Of a stretch of 64,000 nucleotides of DNA, positions 13,401 to 25,040 are shown piece by piece. Made by a program: the position numbers and the translations under genes. This DNA is from Petrolisthes cinctipes (lineage: Eukaryota > Arthropoda > Malacostraca > Decapoda > Porcellanidae), in the NCBI GenBank assembly GCA_033782935.1, contig JAWQEG010000167.1, positions 831,001-895,000 on the forward strand. The letters are read 5' to 3'. Under the pieces are notes generated by a model that was not told the origin of the DNA, ran no database searches, and worked only from the letters and a program-made list of their open reading frames with translations. The first letter of the stretch is position 1; each line of letters begins with the position of its first letter.

Positions 13401-16400
13401 GACGGGTACAAAAGATGCATACACATATTGACTTTGGGCACCTAAAATGTCGATTTACAGCATGTTTTAGGCCTGTATTTTGAACATACTCTAACACGGA
13501 GTATGTATGTACAGATGGCTTTTGGGACACAAAAATATCGAATATTCGGGTGTTTTGAGTCTGAATTTGGGATATAAATGGGTACAGAAGATGCATGCAC
13601 ATATCGACTTTGGGCACCTAAAATATCGATTTGGATCATGTTTTGGGCCTGTATTTTGAAAACATTCTAGCAAGGAGTAGGCATGTACAGATCGCTTCTG
13701 GGACCTAAAAATATCGAATTTTCTGGTGTTTTGAACCTGAATTTGGGATATAGATGGGTACAGAAGATGCATACACATATTGACTTTGGGCACCTAAAAT
13801 ATAGATTTTCAGCATGTTTTGGGCCTGTATTTTGAAAATACTTTAACACGGAGTAGGCATGTACAGATCGCTTCTGGGACACAAAAATATCGAATTTTCG
13901 GGTGTTTTGAGCCTGAATTTGAGATATAAACGGGTTCGGAAGATGCATGCTCATATCGACTTTGGACACCTTAAATATCGATTTATAGCATGTTTTAAGC
14001 CTCTATTTTAAAAACATTCTAGCACTGAGTAGGCATGTGCAGATCGCTTAAGGTACTCAAAAATATCGAATTTTCTGGTGTTTTGAGCCTTAATTTGAGA
14101 TATAAACGGGTACAGAAGATGCATGCACATATCGACTTTGGACACCTAAAATATCGGTTTTTAGCATGTTTTGAGCCTATATTTTGAAAACATTCTAGCA
14201 CTGAGTATGCATGTACAGATCGCTTAAGGGACCCAAAAATATGGAATTTTCGGGTGTTTTGAGCTTGAATTTGAGATATAAACAGGTACAGAAGATGCAT
14301 ACACATATCGACTTTTTGCACCTAAAAAAACGATTTTGATCATGTTTTGGGTCTGTGTCTTGAAAAAATTCTAGCAAGGAGTAGGCATGTACAGATCGCT
14401 CCTGGGACCCAAAAATATCGAATTTTCGGAGTTTTGGACCTGAATTTGAGATATAAACGGGTACAGAAGATGCATGCACATATCGACTTTTTGCACTTAA
14501 AATATCGATTTTGAGCATGTTTTGGGTCTGTATCTTGAAAACATTCTAGCAAGGAGTAGGCATGTACAGATCGCTTCTGGGACCCAAAAATACCGAATTT
14601 TCTGGTGTTTTGAACCTGAATTTGAGATATAGACGGGTACAGAAGATGCATACACATATTGACTTTGGGCACCTAAAATATAGATTTTCAGCATGTTTTA
14701 AGCCTGTATTTTGAAAATACTTTAACACGGCGAAGGCATGTACAGATCGCTTCTGGGACCCAAAAAAATCGAATTTTCGGGTGTTTTGAGCCTGAATTTG
14801 AGATATAACCGGATACAGAAGATGCACGCACATATTGACTTTCGGCACCTAAAATATCGATTTTGAGCATGTTTTGGGCCTGTATTTTGAAAATACTGTA
14901 CCACGGAGTAGGCATGTACAGATCGCTTCTGGGACACAAAAATATGGATTTTTTGGGTGTTTTGAGCCTGAATTTGAGATATAAACGGGTACAGAAGATG
15001 CATGCACATATCGACTTTGGACACCTAAAATATCGATTTTTAGTATGTTTTGGGCCTGAATTGTAAAAATACTCTAACACGGAGTAGACATGTACAGATC
15101 GCTTTTGGGACCCAAAAATATCGAATTTTCGGGTGTTTTGAGCCTGAATTTGAGATATAAACGGGTACAGAAGATGCATGCACATATCGACTTTTTGCAC
15201 CTAAAACATCGATTTTGATCTTGTTTTGGGTCTGTATCTTGAGAAAATTCTAGCAAGGAGTAGGCATGTACAGATCGCTCCTGGGACCCAAAAATATCGA
15301 ATTTTCGGGTGTTTTGAACCTGAATTTGGGATATAGACGGATACAGAAGATGCATGCACATATCGACTTTGGGCACATAAAATATCGATTTTGAGCATGT
15401 TTTGGGTCTGTATCTTGAAAACATTCTAGCAAGAAGTAGGCATGTACAGATTGCTTCTGGGACCCAAAAATATAGAATTTTCGAATGTTTTGAACCTGAA
15501 TTTGGGATATAGACGGGTACAGAAGATGCATACACATATTGACTTTGGGCAGCTAAAATATCGATTTTCAGCATGTTTTAGGCTTGTATTTTGAAAATAC
15601 TCTAACACGGAGTACACACGTACAGATCGCTTCTGGGACCCAAAAAAAATTGAATTTTCGGGCGTTTTGAGCCTGAATTTGAGATATAACCGGGTACAGA
15701 GAATGCATGCACATATTGAATTTGTGCACCTAAAATATCAATTTTCAGCAGGTTTTGGGCCTGTATTTTAAAAACACACTAAAACGGAGTATGCATGTAC
15801 AGATCGCTTCTGGGACACAAAAATATCGAATTTTCGAGTGTTTTGAACCTGAATTTGGGATATAGACGGGTACAGAAGATGCATACACATATTGACTTTG
15901 GGCAGCTAAAATATCGATTTACAGCATGTTTTAAGCCTGTATTTTGAACATACTCTAACACGGAGTATGCATGTACAGATAGCTTTTGGGACCCAAAAAT
16001 ATCGAATATTCGGATGTTTTGAGTCTGAATTTGGGATATAAATGGGTACAGAAGATGCATGCACATATCGACTTTGGGCACCTAAAATATCGATTTTGAG
16101 CATGTTTTGGGCCTGTATTTTGAAAACATTCTAGCACTGAGTATGCATGTACAGATCGCTTAAGGGACCCAAAAATATCGAATTTTCGGGTGTTTTGAGC
16201 TTGAATTTGAGATATAAACGTGTACAGAAGATGCATGCACATAACGACTTTTTGCACCTAAAATATCGCTTTTGATCATGTTTTGGGTCTGTATCTTGAA
16301 AACATTCTAGCAAGGAGTAGGCATGTACAGATCGCTTCTGGAACCCAAAAATACAGAATTTTCTGGTGTTTTGAACCTGAATTTGAGATATAGACGGGTA

Positions 16401-18232
16401 CAGAAGATGCATGCACATATCGACTTTTTGCACTTAAAATATCGAATTTGAGCATGTTTTGGGTCTGTATCTTGAAAACATTCTAGCAAGGAGTAGGCAT
16501 GTACAGATCGCTTCTGGGACCCAAAAACATTGAATTTTCGGGTGTTTTGAGCATGAATTTGAGATATAAACGGGTACAGAAGATGAATGCACATATTGAC
16601 TTTGGGCAGCTAAAATATCGATTTACAGCATGTTTTAGGCCTGTATTTTGAACATACCCTAACACGGAGTAGACATGTACAGATCGCTTCTGGGACACAA
16701 AAATATGGATTTTTTGGGTGTTTTGAGCCTGAATTTGAGATATAAACAGGTACAGAAGATGCATGCACATATCGACTTTGGCACCCAAAATATCGATATT
16801 TAGTATGTTTTGGGCGTATAATTTGAAAACATTCTAGAACTGAGTAGGCATGTACAGATCGCTTCTGGGACCCAAAAATATCGAATTTTCGGGTGTTTTG
16901 AGCCTGAATTTGAGATATAAACGGGTACAGAAGATGCATGCACATATCGACTTTTTGCACATAAAATATCGATTTTGAGCATGTTTTGGGACTGTATCTT
17001 GAAAACATTCTAGCAAGAAGTAGGCATGTACAGATTGCTTCTGGGACCCAAAAATATCGAATTTTCTGGTGTTTTGAACCTGAATTTGGGATATAAACGG
17101 GTACAGAAGATGCATACACATATTGACTTTGGGCAGCTAAAATATCGATTTTCAGCATGTTTTAGGCTTGTATTTTAAAAATACAATGACACGGAGTAGG
17201 CATGTACAGATGGCTTTTGGGACCCAAAAATATCGAATATTCGGGTGTTTTGAGTCTGAATTTGAGATATAAACGGGTACAGAAGATGCATGCACATATC
17301 GACTTTGGGCACCCAATATATCGATTTTGAGCAGATTTTGGGCCTGTATTTATAAAATACTCTAACACGGAGTAGACACGTACAAATCGCTTCTGGGACA
17401 CAAAAATATCGAATTTTTGGGTGTTTTGAGCCTGAATTTGAGATATAAACGGGTACAGAAGATGCATGCACATATCGACTTTAGGCACCCAAAATATCGA
17501 TTTTTAGCATGTTCTGAGCCTATATTTTGAAAACGTTCTAGCACTGAGTAGGCATGTACAGATCGCTTCTGGGACCCAAAAATATTGAATTTTCGGGAGT
17601 TTTGAGCCTGAATTTGAGATATAACCGGGTACAGAGAATACATACACATATTGACCTTGTGAACCTAAAATATTAGTTTTTTAGCATGTTTTGGGCCTGT
17701 ATTTTAAAAACACTCTAACACAGAGTATGCATTTACAGATCGCTTCAGGGACCCAAAAATATCGAATTTTCTGGTGTTTTGACCAGTATTAGGGATATAC
17801 ACGGGTACAGAAGATGCATACACATATTGACTTTGGGTACATAAAATATCGATTTTCAGCATGTTTTGGACCTGTATTTTAAAAACACTCTAACACGGAG
17901 TATGCACGTACAGATCGTTTCTGGGACCAAAAACATTGAATTTTCGGGTGTTTTAAGCCTGAATTTGAGATATAAACGTGTACAGAAGATGCATGCACAT
18001 ATCGACTTTGGGCACTTAAAATATCGATTTTAAGCATGTTTTGGGTCTGTATCTTGAAAACATTCTAGCAAGGAGTAGGCAAATACAGATCGCTTCTGGG
18101 ACCCAAAAATATCGAATTTTTGGGTGTTTTGAACCTGAATTTAGGATATAGACGGGTACAGAAGATGCATACACATATTGACTTTATGCACATAAAATAT
18201 CGATTTTTAGCATGTTTTGGGCCTGTATTTTA
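10479..18232 (+). repeat. Diverged domain A monomers without a long recent duplication
   Basis: About 44 monomers. I see the usual lineages in mixed order, including units with GCATGTGCAGATTGCTTAAGG (for example 10,691 and 11,747) and with GGCGTATAATTTG (12,590, 12,944, 13,295, 16,814). Three of the latter lie about two monomers apart (displacement 351-354 bp), a local two-monomer periodicity. Short matches exist at 14 and 30 monomers (for example 13.3 with 15.8 kb, 14.0 with 19.3 kb) but with many substitutions. No gene is present. Confidence 0.8.
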
Positions 18233-18967
18233 AAAACATTCTAGCAAGGAATATGCACGTACAGATCGCTTCTGGGCCCCAAAAATATCGAATTTTTGGG
18301 TGTTTTGAACCTGAATTTAGGATATAGACGGGCACAGAAGATGCATACACATATTGACTTTGGGCACCTAAAATATAGATTTTCAGCATGTTTTGGGCCT
18401 GTATTTTGAAAATACTTTAACACGGAGTAGGCATGTACAGATAGTTTTTGGGACCCAAAAATATCGAATTTTCGGGTGTTTTGAGCCTGAATTTGAGATA
18501 TAAACGGGTACAAAAGATGCATGCACATATCGACTTTGGCACCCAAAATATCGATTTTTAGTATGTTTTGGGCTTATAAATTGAAAATATTCTAGCACTG
18601 AGTAGACATGTACAGATCGCTTCTGGGACCCAAAAATATCAAGTTTTCGGGGGTTTTGAGCCAGAATTTGGGATATAACCGGTTACGGAGAATGCATGCA
18701 CATATCGACTTTTTGCACCTAAAATATCGATTTTGAGCATGTTTTGGGTCTGTATCTTGAAAACATTCTAGCAAGGAATATGCACGTACAGATCGCTTCT
18801 GGGACCCAAAAATATCGAATTTTTGGGTGTTTTGAACCTGAATTTAGGATATAGACGGGTACAGAAGATGCATACACATATTGACTTTGGGCACCTAAAA
18901 TATAGATTTTCAGCATGTTTTGGGCCTGTATTTTGAAAATACTTTAACACGGAGTAGGCATGTACAG
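18233..18967 (+). repeat. 3-monomer (527-bp) tandem duplication, partly overwritten
   Basis: About 205 bp at 18,233-18,440 recur at 18,760-18,967. Shared variants are AGCAAGGAATATGCACGTAC, TTTTTGGGTGTTTTGAACC with AATTTAGGATATAGACGGG, and AATATAGATTTTCAG. The copies differ by very few bases (GGGCCCC against GGGACCC, GGGCACAG against GGGTACAG). The intervening two monomers differ, so only part of the unit remains matched. Confidence 0.8.
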
Positions 18968-20403
18968 ATCGCTTCTGGGACACAAAAATATCAATTTTTT
19001 GGGTGTTTTGAGCCTGAATTTGTGATATAAACGGGTACAGAAGATGCATGCACATATAGACTTTTTGCACTTAAAATATCGATTTTTAACATGTTTTGGG
19101 TCTGTATCTTGAAAACATTCTAGCAAGGAGTAGGCATGTACAGATCGCTTCTGGGACCCGAAAATATCGAATTTTCTGGTGTTTTGAACCGGAATTAGGG
19201 ATATACACGGGTACAGAAGATGCATACACATATTGACTTTGTGCACATAAAATATCGATTTTCAGCATGTTTTGGGCCTGTATTTTAAAAAAACTCTAAA
19301 ACGGAGTATACACGTACAGATCGCTTCTGGGACCCAATAATATTGAATTTTCGGGTGTTTTGAGCCTGAATTTGAGATATAAACGGGTACAGAAGATGCA
19401 TGCACATATCGAGTTTGGACACCTATAATATCGATTTTGAGCATGTTTTGAGCCTATATTTTGAAAACATTCTAGCACTGAGTATGCATGTACAGATCGC
19501 TTAAGGGACCCAAAAATATGGAATTTTCGAGTGTTTTGAGCCTGAATTTGAGATATAAACGGGTACATAAGATGCATGCACATATCGACTTTTTGCACCT
19601 AAAATATCGATTTTGATCATGTTTTGGGTCTGTATCTTGAAAAAATTCTAGCAAGGAGTAGGCATATACAGATCGCTTCTGGGACCCAAAAATATCGAAT
19701 TTTCGGGTGTTTTGAACCTGAATTTGGGATATAGACGGATACAGAAGATGCATGCACATATTGACTTTGGGCACCTAAAATATCGATTTTGAGCATGTTT
19801 TGGGCCTGTATTTTGAAAATACTCTAACACGGAGTAGGCATGTACAGATCGCTTCGTGGACCCAAAAATATCGAATTTTCGGGGATTTTGAGCCTGAATT
19901 TGAGATATAAACGGGTACAGAAGATGCATGCAGATATCGACTTTTTGCACCTAAAATATCGATTTATTGCATGTTTTGGGTCTGTATCTTGAAAACATTC
20001 TAGCAAGAAGTAGGCATGTACAGATTGCTTCTGGGAGCAAAAAATATAGAATTTTCGAGTGTTTTGAACCTGAATTTGGGATATAGACGGGTACAGAAGA
20101 TGCATACACATATTAACTTTGGGCAGCTAAAATATCGATTTTCAGCATGTTTTAGGCCTCTATTTTTGAAATTATTCTAACACGGAGTATGCATGTACAG
20201 ATGGCTTTTGGGACCCAAAAATATCGAATTATCGGGTGTTTTGAACCTGAATTTGGGATATGGACGGGTACAGAAGATGCATACACATATTGACTTTGGG
20301 CACCTAATATTTAGATTTTCAGCATGTTTTGGGCCTGTATTTTGAAAATACTTAACGCGGAGTAGGCATGTACAGATCGCTTCTGGGACCCAAAAATATT
20401 GAC
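18968..20403 (+). repeat. Domain A monomers between duplications
   Basis: About eight monomers with no long recent duplication seen. Position 19,157-19,171 carries the variant CCCGAAAATATCGAA, discussed as a CENP-B-box-like site. No gene is present. Confidence 0.8.
19157..19171 (-). other. CENP-B-box-like sequence, 8 of 9 core positions
   Basis: On the minus strand this reads TTCGATATTTTCGGG. The mammalian CENP-B box core is TTCG, four free bases, A, two free bases, CGGG. Only the central A is changed (to T). The array consensus at this place has 7 of 9 (TGGG in place of CGGG). The match is to a motif known from mammals; whether this organism has a CENP-B-like protein is unknown, so a functional role is speculative. 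Confidence 0.25.
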
Positions 20404-21538
20404 TTTTTGGGTGTTTTGAGCCTGAATTTGAGATATAAACGGGTACAGAAGATGCATGCACATATCGACTTTTGCAGCCAAAATATCGATTTTTAGTATG
20501 ATTTGGGCCTATATTTTGAAAATATTCTAGCACTGAGTAGGCATGTACAGATCGCTCCTGGGATTCAAGAATATTGAATTTTCGGGTGTTTTGAGCCTGA
20601 ATTTGAGATATAAACCGGTACAGAAGATGCATGCACATATCGACTTTGGGCACCTAAAATATCGATTTTCAGCATGTTTCGGGGATATATTTTGAAAATA
20701 TTCTAGCACTGAGAAGGCATGTACAGATGGCTTTTGGGACCCAAAAATATCGAATTTTCGGGTGTTTTGAGCCTGAATTTGGGATATAACCGTGTACAGA
20801 GGATGCATGCACATATCGACTTTTTGCACCTAAAATATCGATTTTGAGCATGTTTTGGGTTTGTATCTTGAAAACATTCTAGCACTGAGTAGGCATGTAC
20901 AGATCGCTTCTGGGACCAAAAAATATCGAATTTTCTGGAGTTTTGAACCTGAATTTGGGATATAGATGGGTACAGAAAATGCATACACATATTGACTTTG
21001 GGCACCTAAAATATAAATTTTCAGCATGTTTTGGGCCTGTATTTTGAAAATACTTTAACACGGAGTAGGCATGTACAGGTTGCTTTTGGGACCCAAAAAT
21101 ATCGAATTTTCGGGTGTTTTGAGCCTGAATTTGAGATATAAACGGGTACAGAAGATGCATGCACATATCGACTTTGGACACCTAAAATATCGATTTATAG
21201 CATGTTTTAAGCCACTATTTTAAAAACATTCTAGCACTGTGTAGGCATGTGCAGATCGCTTAAGGGACCCAAAAATATCGATTTTTTCGGAGTTTTAAGC
21301 CTGAATTTGAGATATAAACGGGTACAGAAGATGCATGCACATATCGACTTTTTGCACCTAAAATATCGATTTTGATCTTGTTTTGGGTCTGTATCTTGAA
21401 CAAATTCTAGCAAGGAGGAGGCATGTAAAGATCGCTCCTGGGACACAAAAATATCGAATTTTCGGGTGTTTTGAACCTGAATTTGGGATATAGACGGATA
21501 CAGAAGATGCATGCACATATCGACTTTTGGCACCTAAA

Positions 21539-21626
21539 ATATCGATTTTGAGCATGTTTTGGGCCTGTATTTTGAAAATACTCTAACACGGAGTAGGCAT
21601 GTACAGATCGCTTCTGGGACCCAAAA
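21539..21626 (+). repeat. Half-unit A (88 bp) of the reference monomer
   Basis: It begins at the third ATATCGA of the preceding unit and runs to the ATATCGA at unit position 75. Aligned without gaps to half-unit B, the consensus matches at 59 of 88 positions (67%). Shared blocks include ATATCGA at the start, TGTTTTG at 17-23 of the half, GCCTG at 25-29 and CTTTGGG/CTTCTGGG near position 73-80. Inference: the 176-bp unit arose by duplication of an 88-bp ancestor and the halves then diverged. Confidence 0.8.
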
Positions 21627-21728
21627 ATATCGAATTTTCGGGTGTTTTGAGCCTGAATTTGAGATATAAACGGGTACAGAAGATGTATGCACATATCGAC
21701 TTTTTGCACCTAAAATATCGATTTTGTG
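21553..21728 (+). repeat. Reference monomer close to the array consensus
   Basis: This unit differs from my by-eye consensus at only a few positions (for example ATGTATGC in place of ATGCATGC, and TTTTTGCAC in place of TTTGGGCAC). Landmarks in unit numbering: CTCTAACACGG at 29-39, TGTACAGATCGC at 48-59, ATATCGA at 75, 141 and 163, TTTTCGGGTG at 83-92, GATATAAACGGGTACAGAAG at 111-130, TGCATGCA dyad at 132-139, ATCGAT at 166-171. The unit has seven CpG sites in the consensus. It is useful as a probe or numbering reference for the rest of the array. Confidence 0.9.
21627..21714 (+). repeat. Half-unit B (88 bp) of the reference monomer
   Basis: This is the second half of the ancestral dimer. It carries the conserved GATATAAACGGGTACAG stretch and the TGCATGCA dyad. 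In half A the dyad is replaced by GCATGTACA at the corresponding place. The half ends with CATATCGACTTTGGG, which corresponds to CAGATCGCTTCTGGG in half A. The least conserved part between halves is half positions 41-50 (4 of 10 matches), which includes the lineage-diagnostic CTCTAACAC segment of half A. Confidence 0.8.
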
Positions 21729-22514
21729 CATGTTTTGGGTCTGTATCTTGAAAACTTTCTAGCAAGAAGTAGGCATGTACAGATCGCTTCTGGGACACAA
21801 AAATATCGAATTTTCGAATGTTTTGAACCTGAATTTGGGATATAGACGGGTACAGAAGATTCATACACATATTGACTTTGGGCACCCCAAATATCGATTT
21901 TGAGCATGTTTTGGGCATGTATTTTTAAAACACTCTAACATGGAGTAGGCATGTACAGATTGCTTCTGGGACACAAAAATATCGAATTTTTGAGTGTTTT
22001 GAGAATGAGTTTGAGATATAAACGGGTACAGAAGATGCATGCACATATCGACTTTGGGCACCTAAAATATCGATTTTTAGCATGTTTTGGGCCTGTAATT
22101 TGGAAATACTCTAACACGGAGTAGGCATGTACAGATTTCTTTTGGGACCCCAAAATATCAAATTTTCGGGTGTTTTGAGCCTGAATTTGGGATATAGACG
22201 GGTACAGAAGATGCATACACATATTAACTTTGGGCAGCTAAAATATCGATTTTCAGCATGTTTTAGGCCTGTATTTTGAAATTATTCTAACACGGAGTAT
22301 GCATGTACAGATGGCTTTTGGGACCCAAAAATATCGAATTTTCGAATGTTTTGAACCTGAATTTGGGATATAGACGGGTACAGAAGATGCATGCACATAT
22401 CGACTTTTTACACCTAAAATATCGATTTTGAGCATGTTTCGGGCCTGTATTTTGAGAATACTCTAACACGGTTTAAACATGTACAAATCGCTTCTGGGAC
22501 CAAAAAATATCGAT

Positions 22515-24625
22515 TTTTTGGGTGTTTTGAGCCTGAATTTGAGATATAAACGGGTACAGAAGATGCATGCACATATCGACTTTTGCAGCCAAAATATCGA
22601 TTTTTAGTATGATTTGGGCCTATATTTTGAAAATATTCTAGCACTGAGTAGGCATGTACAGATCGCTCCTGGGATTCAAGAATATTGAATTTTCGGGTGT
22701 TTTGAGCCTGAATTTGAGATATAAACCGGTACAGAAGATGCATGCACATATCGACTTTGGGCACCTAAAATATCGATTTTCAGCATGTTTCGGGGATATA
22801 TTTTGAAAATATTCTAGCACTGAGAAGGCATGTACAGATGGCTTTTGGGACCCAAAAATATCGAATTTTCGGGTGTTTTGAGCCTGAATTTGGGATATAA
22901 CCGTGTACAGAGGATGCATGCACATATCGACTTTTTGCACCTAAAATATCGATTTTGAGCATGTTTTGGGTTTGTATCTTGAAAACATTCTAGCAAGGAG
23001 TAGGCATGTACAGATCGCTTCTGGGACCAAAAAATATCGAATTTTCTGGAGTTTTAAACCTGAATTTGGGTTATAGATGGGTACAGAAAATGCATACACA
23101 TATTGACTTTGGGCACCTAAAATATAAATTTTCAGCATGTTTTGGGCCTGTATTTTGAAAATACTTTAACACGGAGTAGGCATGTACAGGTTGCTTTTGG
23201 GACCCAAAAATATCGAATTTTCGGGTGTTTTGAGCCTGAATTTGAGATATAAACGGGTACAGAAGATGCATGCACATATCGACTTTGGACACCTAAAATA
23301 TCGATTTATAGCATGTTTTAAGCCACTATTTTAAAAACATTCTAGCACTGTGTAGGCATGTGCAGATCGCTTAAGGGACCCAAAAATATCGATTTTTTCG
23401 GAGTTTTAAGCCTGAATTTGAGATATAAACGGGTACAGAAGATGCATGCACATATCGACTTTTTGCACCTAAAATATCGATTTTGATCTTGTTTTGGGTC
23501 TGTATCTTGAACAAATTCTAGCAAGGAGGAGGCATGTAAAGATCGCTCCTGGGACACAAAAATATCGAATTTTCGGGTGTTTTGAACCTGAATTTGGGAT
23601 ATAGACTGATACAGAAGATGCATGCACATATCGACTTTTGGCACCTAAAATATCGATTTTGAGCATGTTTTGGGCCTGTATTTTGAAAATACTCTAACAC
23701 GGAGTAGGCATGTACAGATCGCTTCTGGGACCCAAAAATATCGAATTTTCGGGTGTTTTGAGCCTGAATTTGAGATATAAACGGGTACAGAAGATGTATG
23801 CACATATCGACTTTTTGCACCTAAAATATCGATTTTGTGCATGTTTTGGGTCTGTATCTTGAAAACTTTCTAGCAAGAAGTAGGCATGTACAGATCGCTT
23901 CTGGGACACAAAAATATCGAATTTTCGAATGTTTTGAACCTGAATTTGGGATATAGACGGGTACAGAAGATTCATACACATATTGACTTTGGGCACCCCA
24001 AATATCGATTTTGAGCATGTTTTGGGCATGTATTTTTAAAACACTCTAACATGGAGTAGGCATGTACAGATTGCTTCTGGGACACAAAAATATCGAATTT
24101 TTGAGTGTTTTGAGAATGAGTTTGAGATATAAACGGGTACAGAAGATGCATGCACATATCGACTTTGGGCACCTAAAATATCGATTTTTAGCATGTTTTG
24201 GGCCTGTAATTTGGAAATACTCTAACACGGAGTAGGCATGTACAGATTGCTTTTAGGACCCCAAAATATCAAATTTTCGGGTGTTTTGAGCCTGAATTTG
24301 GGATATAGACGGGTACAGAAGATGCATACACATATTAACTTTGGGCAGCTAAAATATCGATTTTCAGCATGTTTTAGGCCTGTATTTTGAAATTATTCTA
24401 ACACGGAGTATGCATGTACAGATGGCTTTTGGGACCCAAAAATATCGAATTTTCGAATGTTTTGAACCTGAATTTGGGATATAGACGGGTACAGAAGATG
24501 CATGCACATATCGACTTTTTACACCTAAAATATCGATTATGAGCATGTTTCGGGCCTGTATTTTGAGAATACTCTAACACGGTTTAAACATGTACAAATC
24601 GCTTCTAGGACAAAAAAATATCGAT
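22515..24625 (+). repeat. 2,111-bp (12-monomer) higher-order repeat, copy 2
   Basis: Direct continuation of copy 1. I noted about ten substitutions over 2.1 kb (for example AGCAAGGAG against AGCACTGAG near 22,994, GGGTTATAG near 23,069, GACTGATAC near 23,604, GATTATGAGC near 24,535), about 99.5% identity. A recent unequal exchange or slippage of a whole 12-monomer unit is the simplest explanation. Confidence 0.95.
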
Positions 24626-24690
24626 TTTTTGGGTGTTTTGAGCCTGAATTTGAGATATAAACGGGTACAGAAGATGCATGCACATATCGA

Positions 24691-24865
24691 CTTTGGCACC
24701 CAAAATATCGATTTTTAGTATGTTTTCGGCGTATAATTTGAAAATATTCTAGCACTGAGTAGGCATGTATAGATCGCTTCTGGGACCCAAAAATATCGAA
24801 TTTTCGGGGGTTTTGAGCCAGAATTTGGGATATAACCGGGTACAGAGGATGCATGCACATATCGA
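24691..24865 (+). repeat. Perfect single-monomer duplication, copy 1 (175 bp)
   Basis: This unit and the next are identical base for base over 175 bp, as far as I can compare. They share private variants GCATGTATAGATCGC (TATAG in place of TACAG), TTTTCGGCGTATAATTTG and AACCGGGTACAGAGG. Neighbouring monomers in this array normally differ by many bases, so this is a very recent one-unit event. Confidence 0.92.
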
Positions 24866-25040
24866 CTTTGGCACCCAAAATATCGATTTTTAGTATGTTT
24901 TCGGCGTATAATTTGAAAATATTCTAGCACTGAGTAGGCATGTATAGATCGCTTCTGGGACCCAAAAATATCGAATTTTCGGGGGTTTTGAGCCAGAATT
25001 TGGGATATAACCGGGTACAGAGGATGCATGCACATATCGA
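24866..25040 (+). repeat. Perfect single-monomer duplication, copy 2 (175 bp)
   Basis: Identical to the preceding unit. After it the next unit begins CTTTTTGCACC instead of CTTTGGCACCC, so the duplication is exactly one unit. Confidence 0.92.

Larger units (their letters stand above)
20404..22514 (+). repeat. 2,111-bp (12-monomer) higher-order repeat, copy 1
   Basis: The unit can be recognised by ACTTTTGCAGCCAAAAT at its start (about 20,468). Other private variants are GGGATTCAAGAATATTG, TTTCGGGGATATATTT, AACCGTGTACAGAGG, TGTACAGGTTGC, CCACTATTTTAAAAAC, GATTTTGATCTTGTTTTGGG and GTTTAAACATGTACAAATC. The order of all twelve monomers is repeated exactly in copy 2, displaced by 2,111 bp (12 x 176 minus 1). 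Confidence 0.95.

Noticed and set aside
14863..15066. Plus-strand open frames of about 60-72 codons (also at 110, 26,309, 29,825, 37,939, 54,312 and elsewhere)
   Set aside because: They arise at the same place of the monomer whenever a recurring stop is mutated. They have no consistent start context, no conserved length and no flanking signals.
21553..21728. Relationship to the Arabidopsis 178-180-bp centromere repeat because of CATATCGACTTTGG (recalled there as CATATGGACTTTGG)
   Set aside because: The comparison is from memory, covers about 14 bp, and a second short resemblance (GTGTTTTG) is not in the same order or spacing. I treat it as chance unless an alignment of full consensus sequences shows otherwise.
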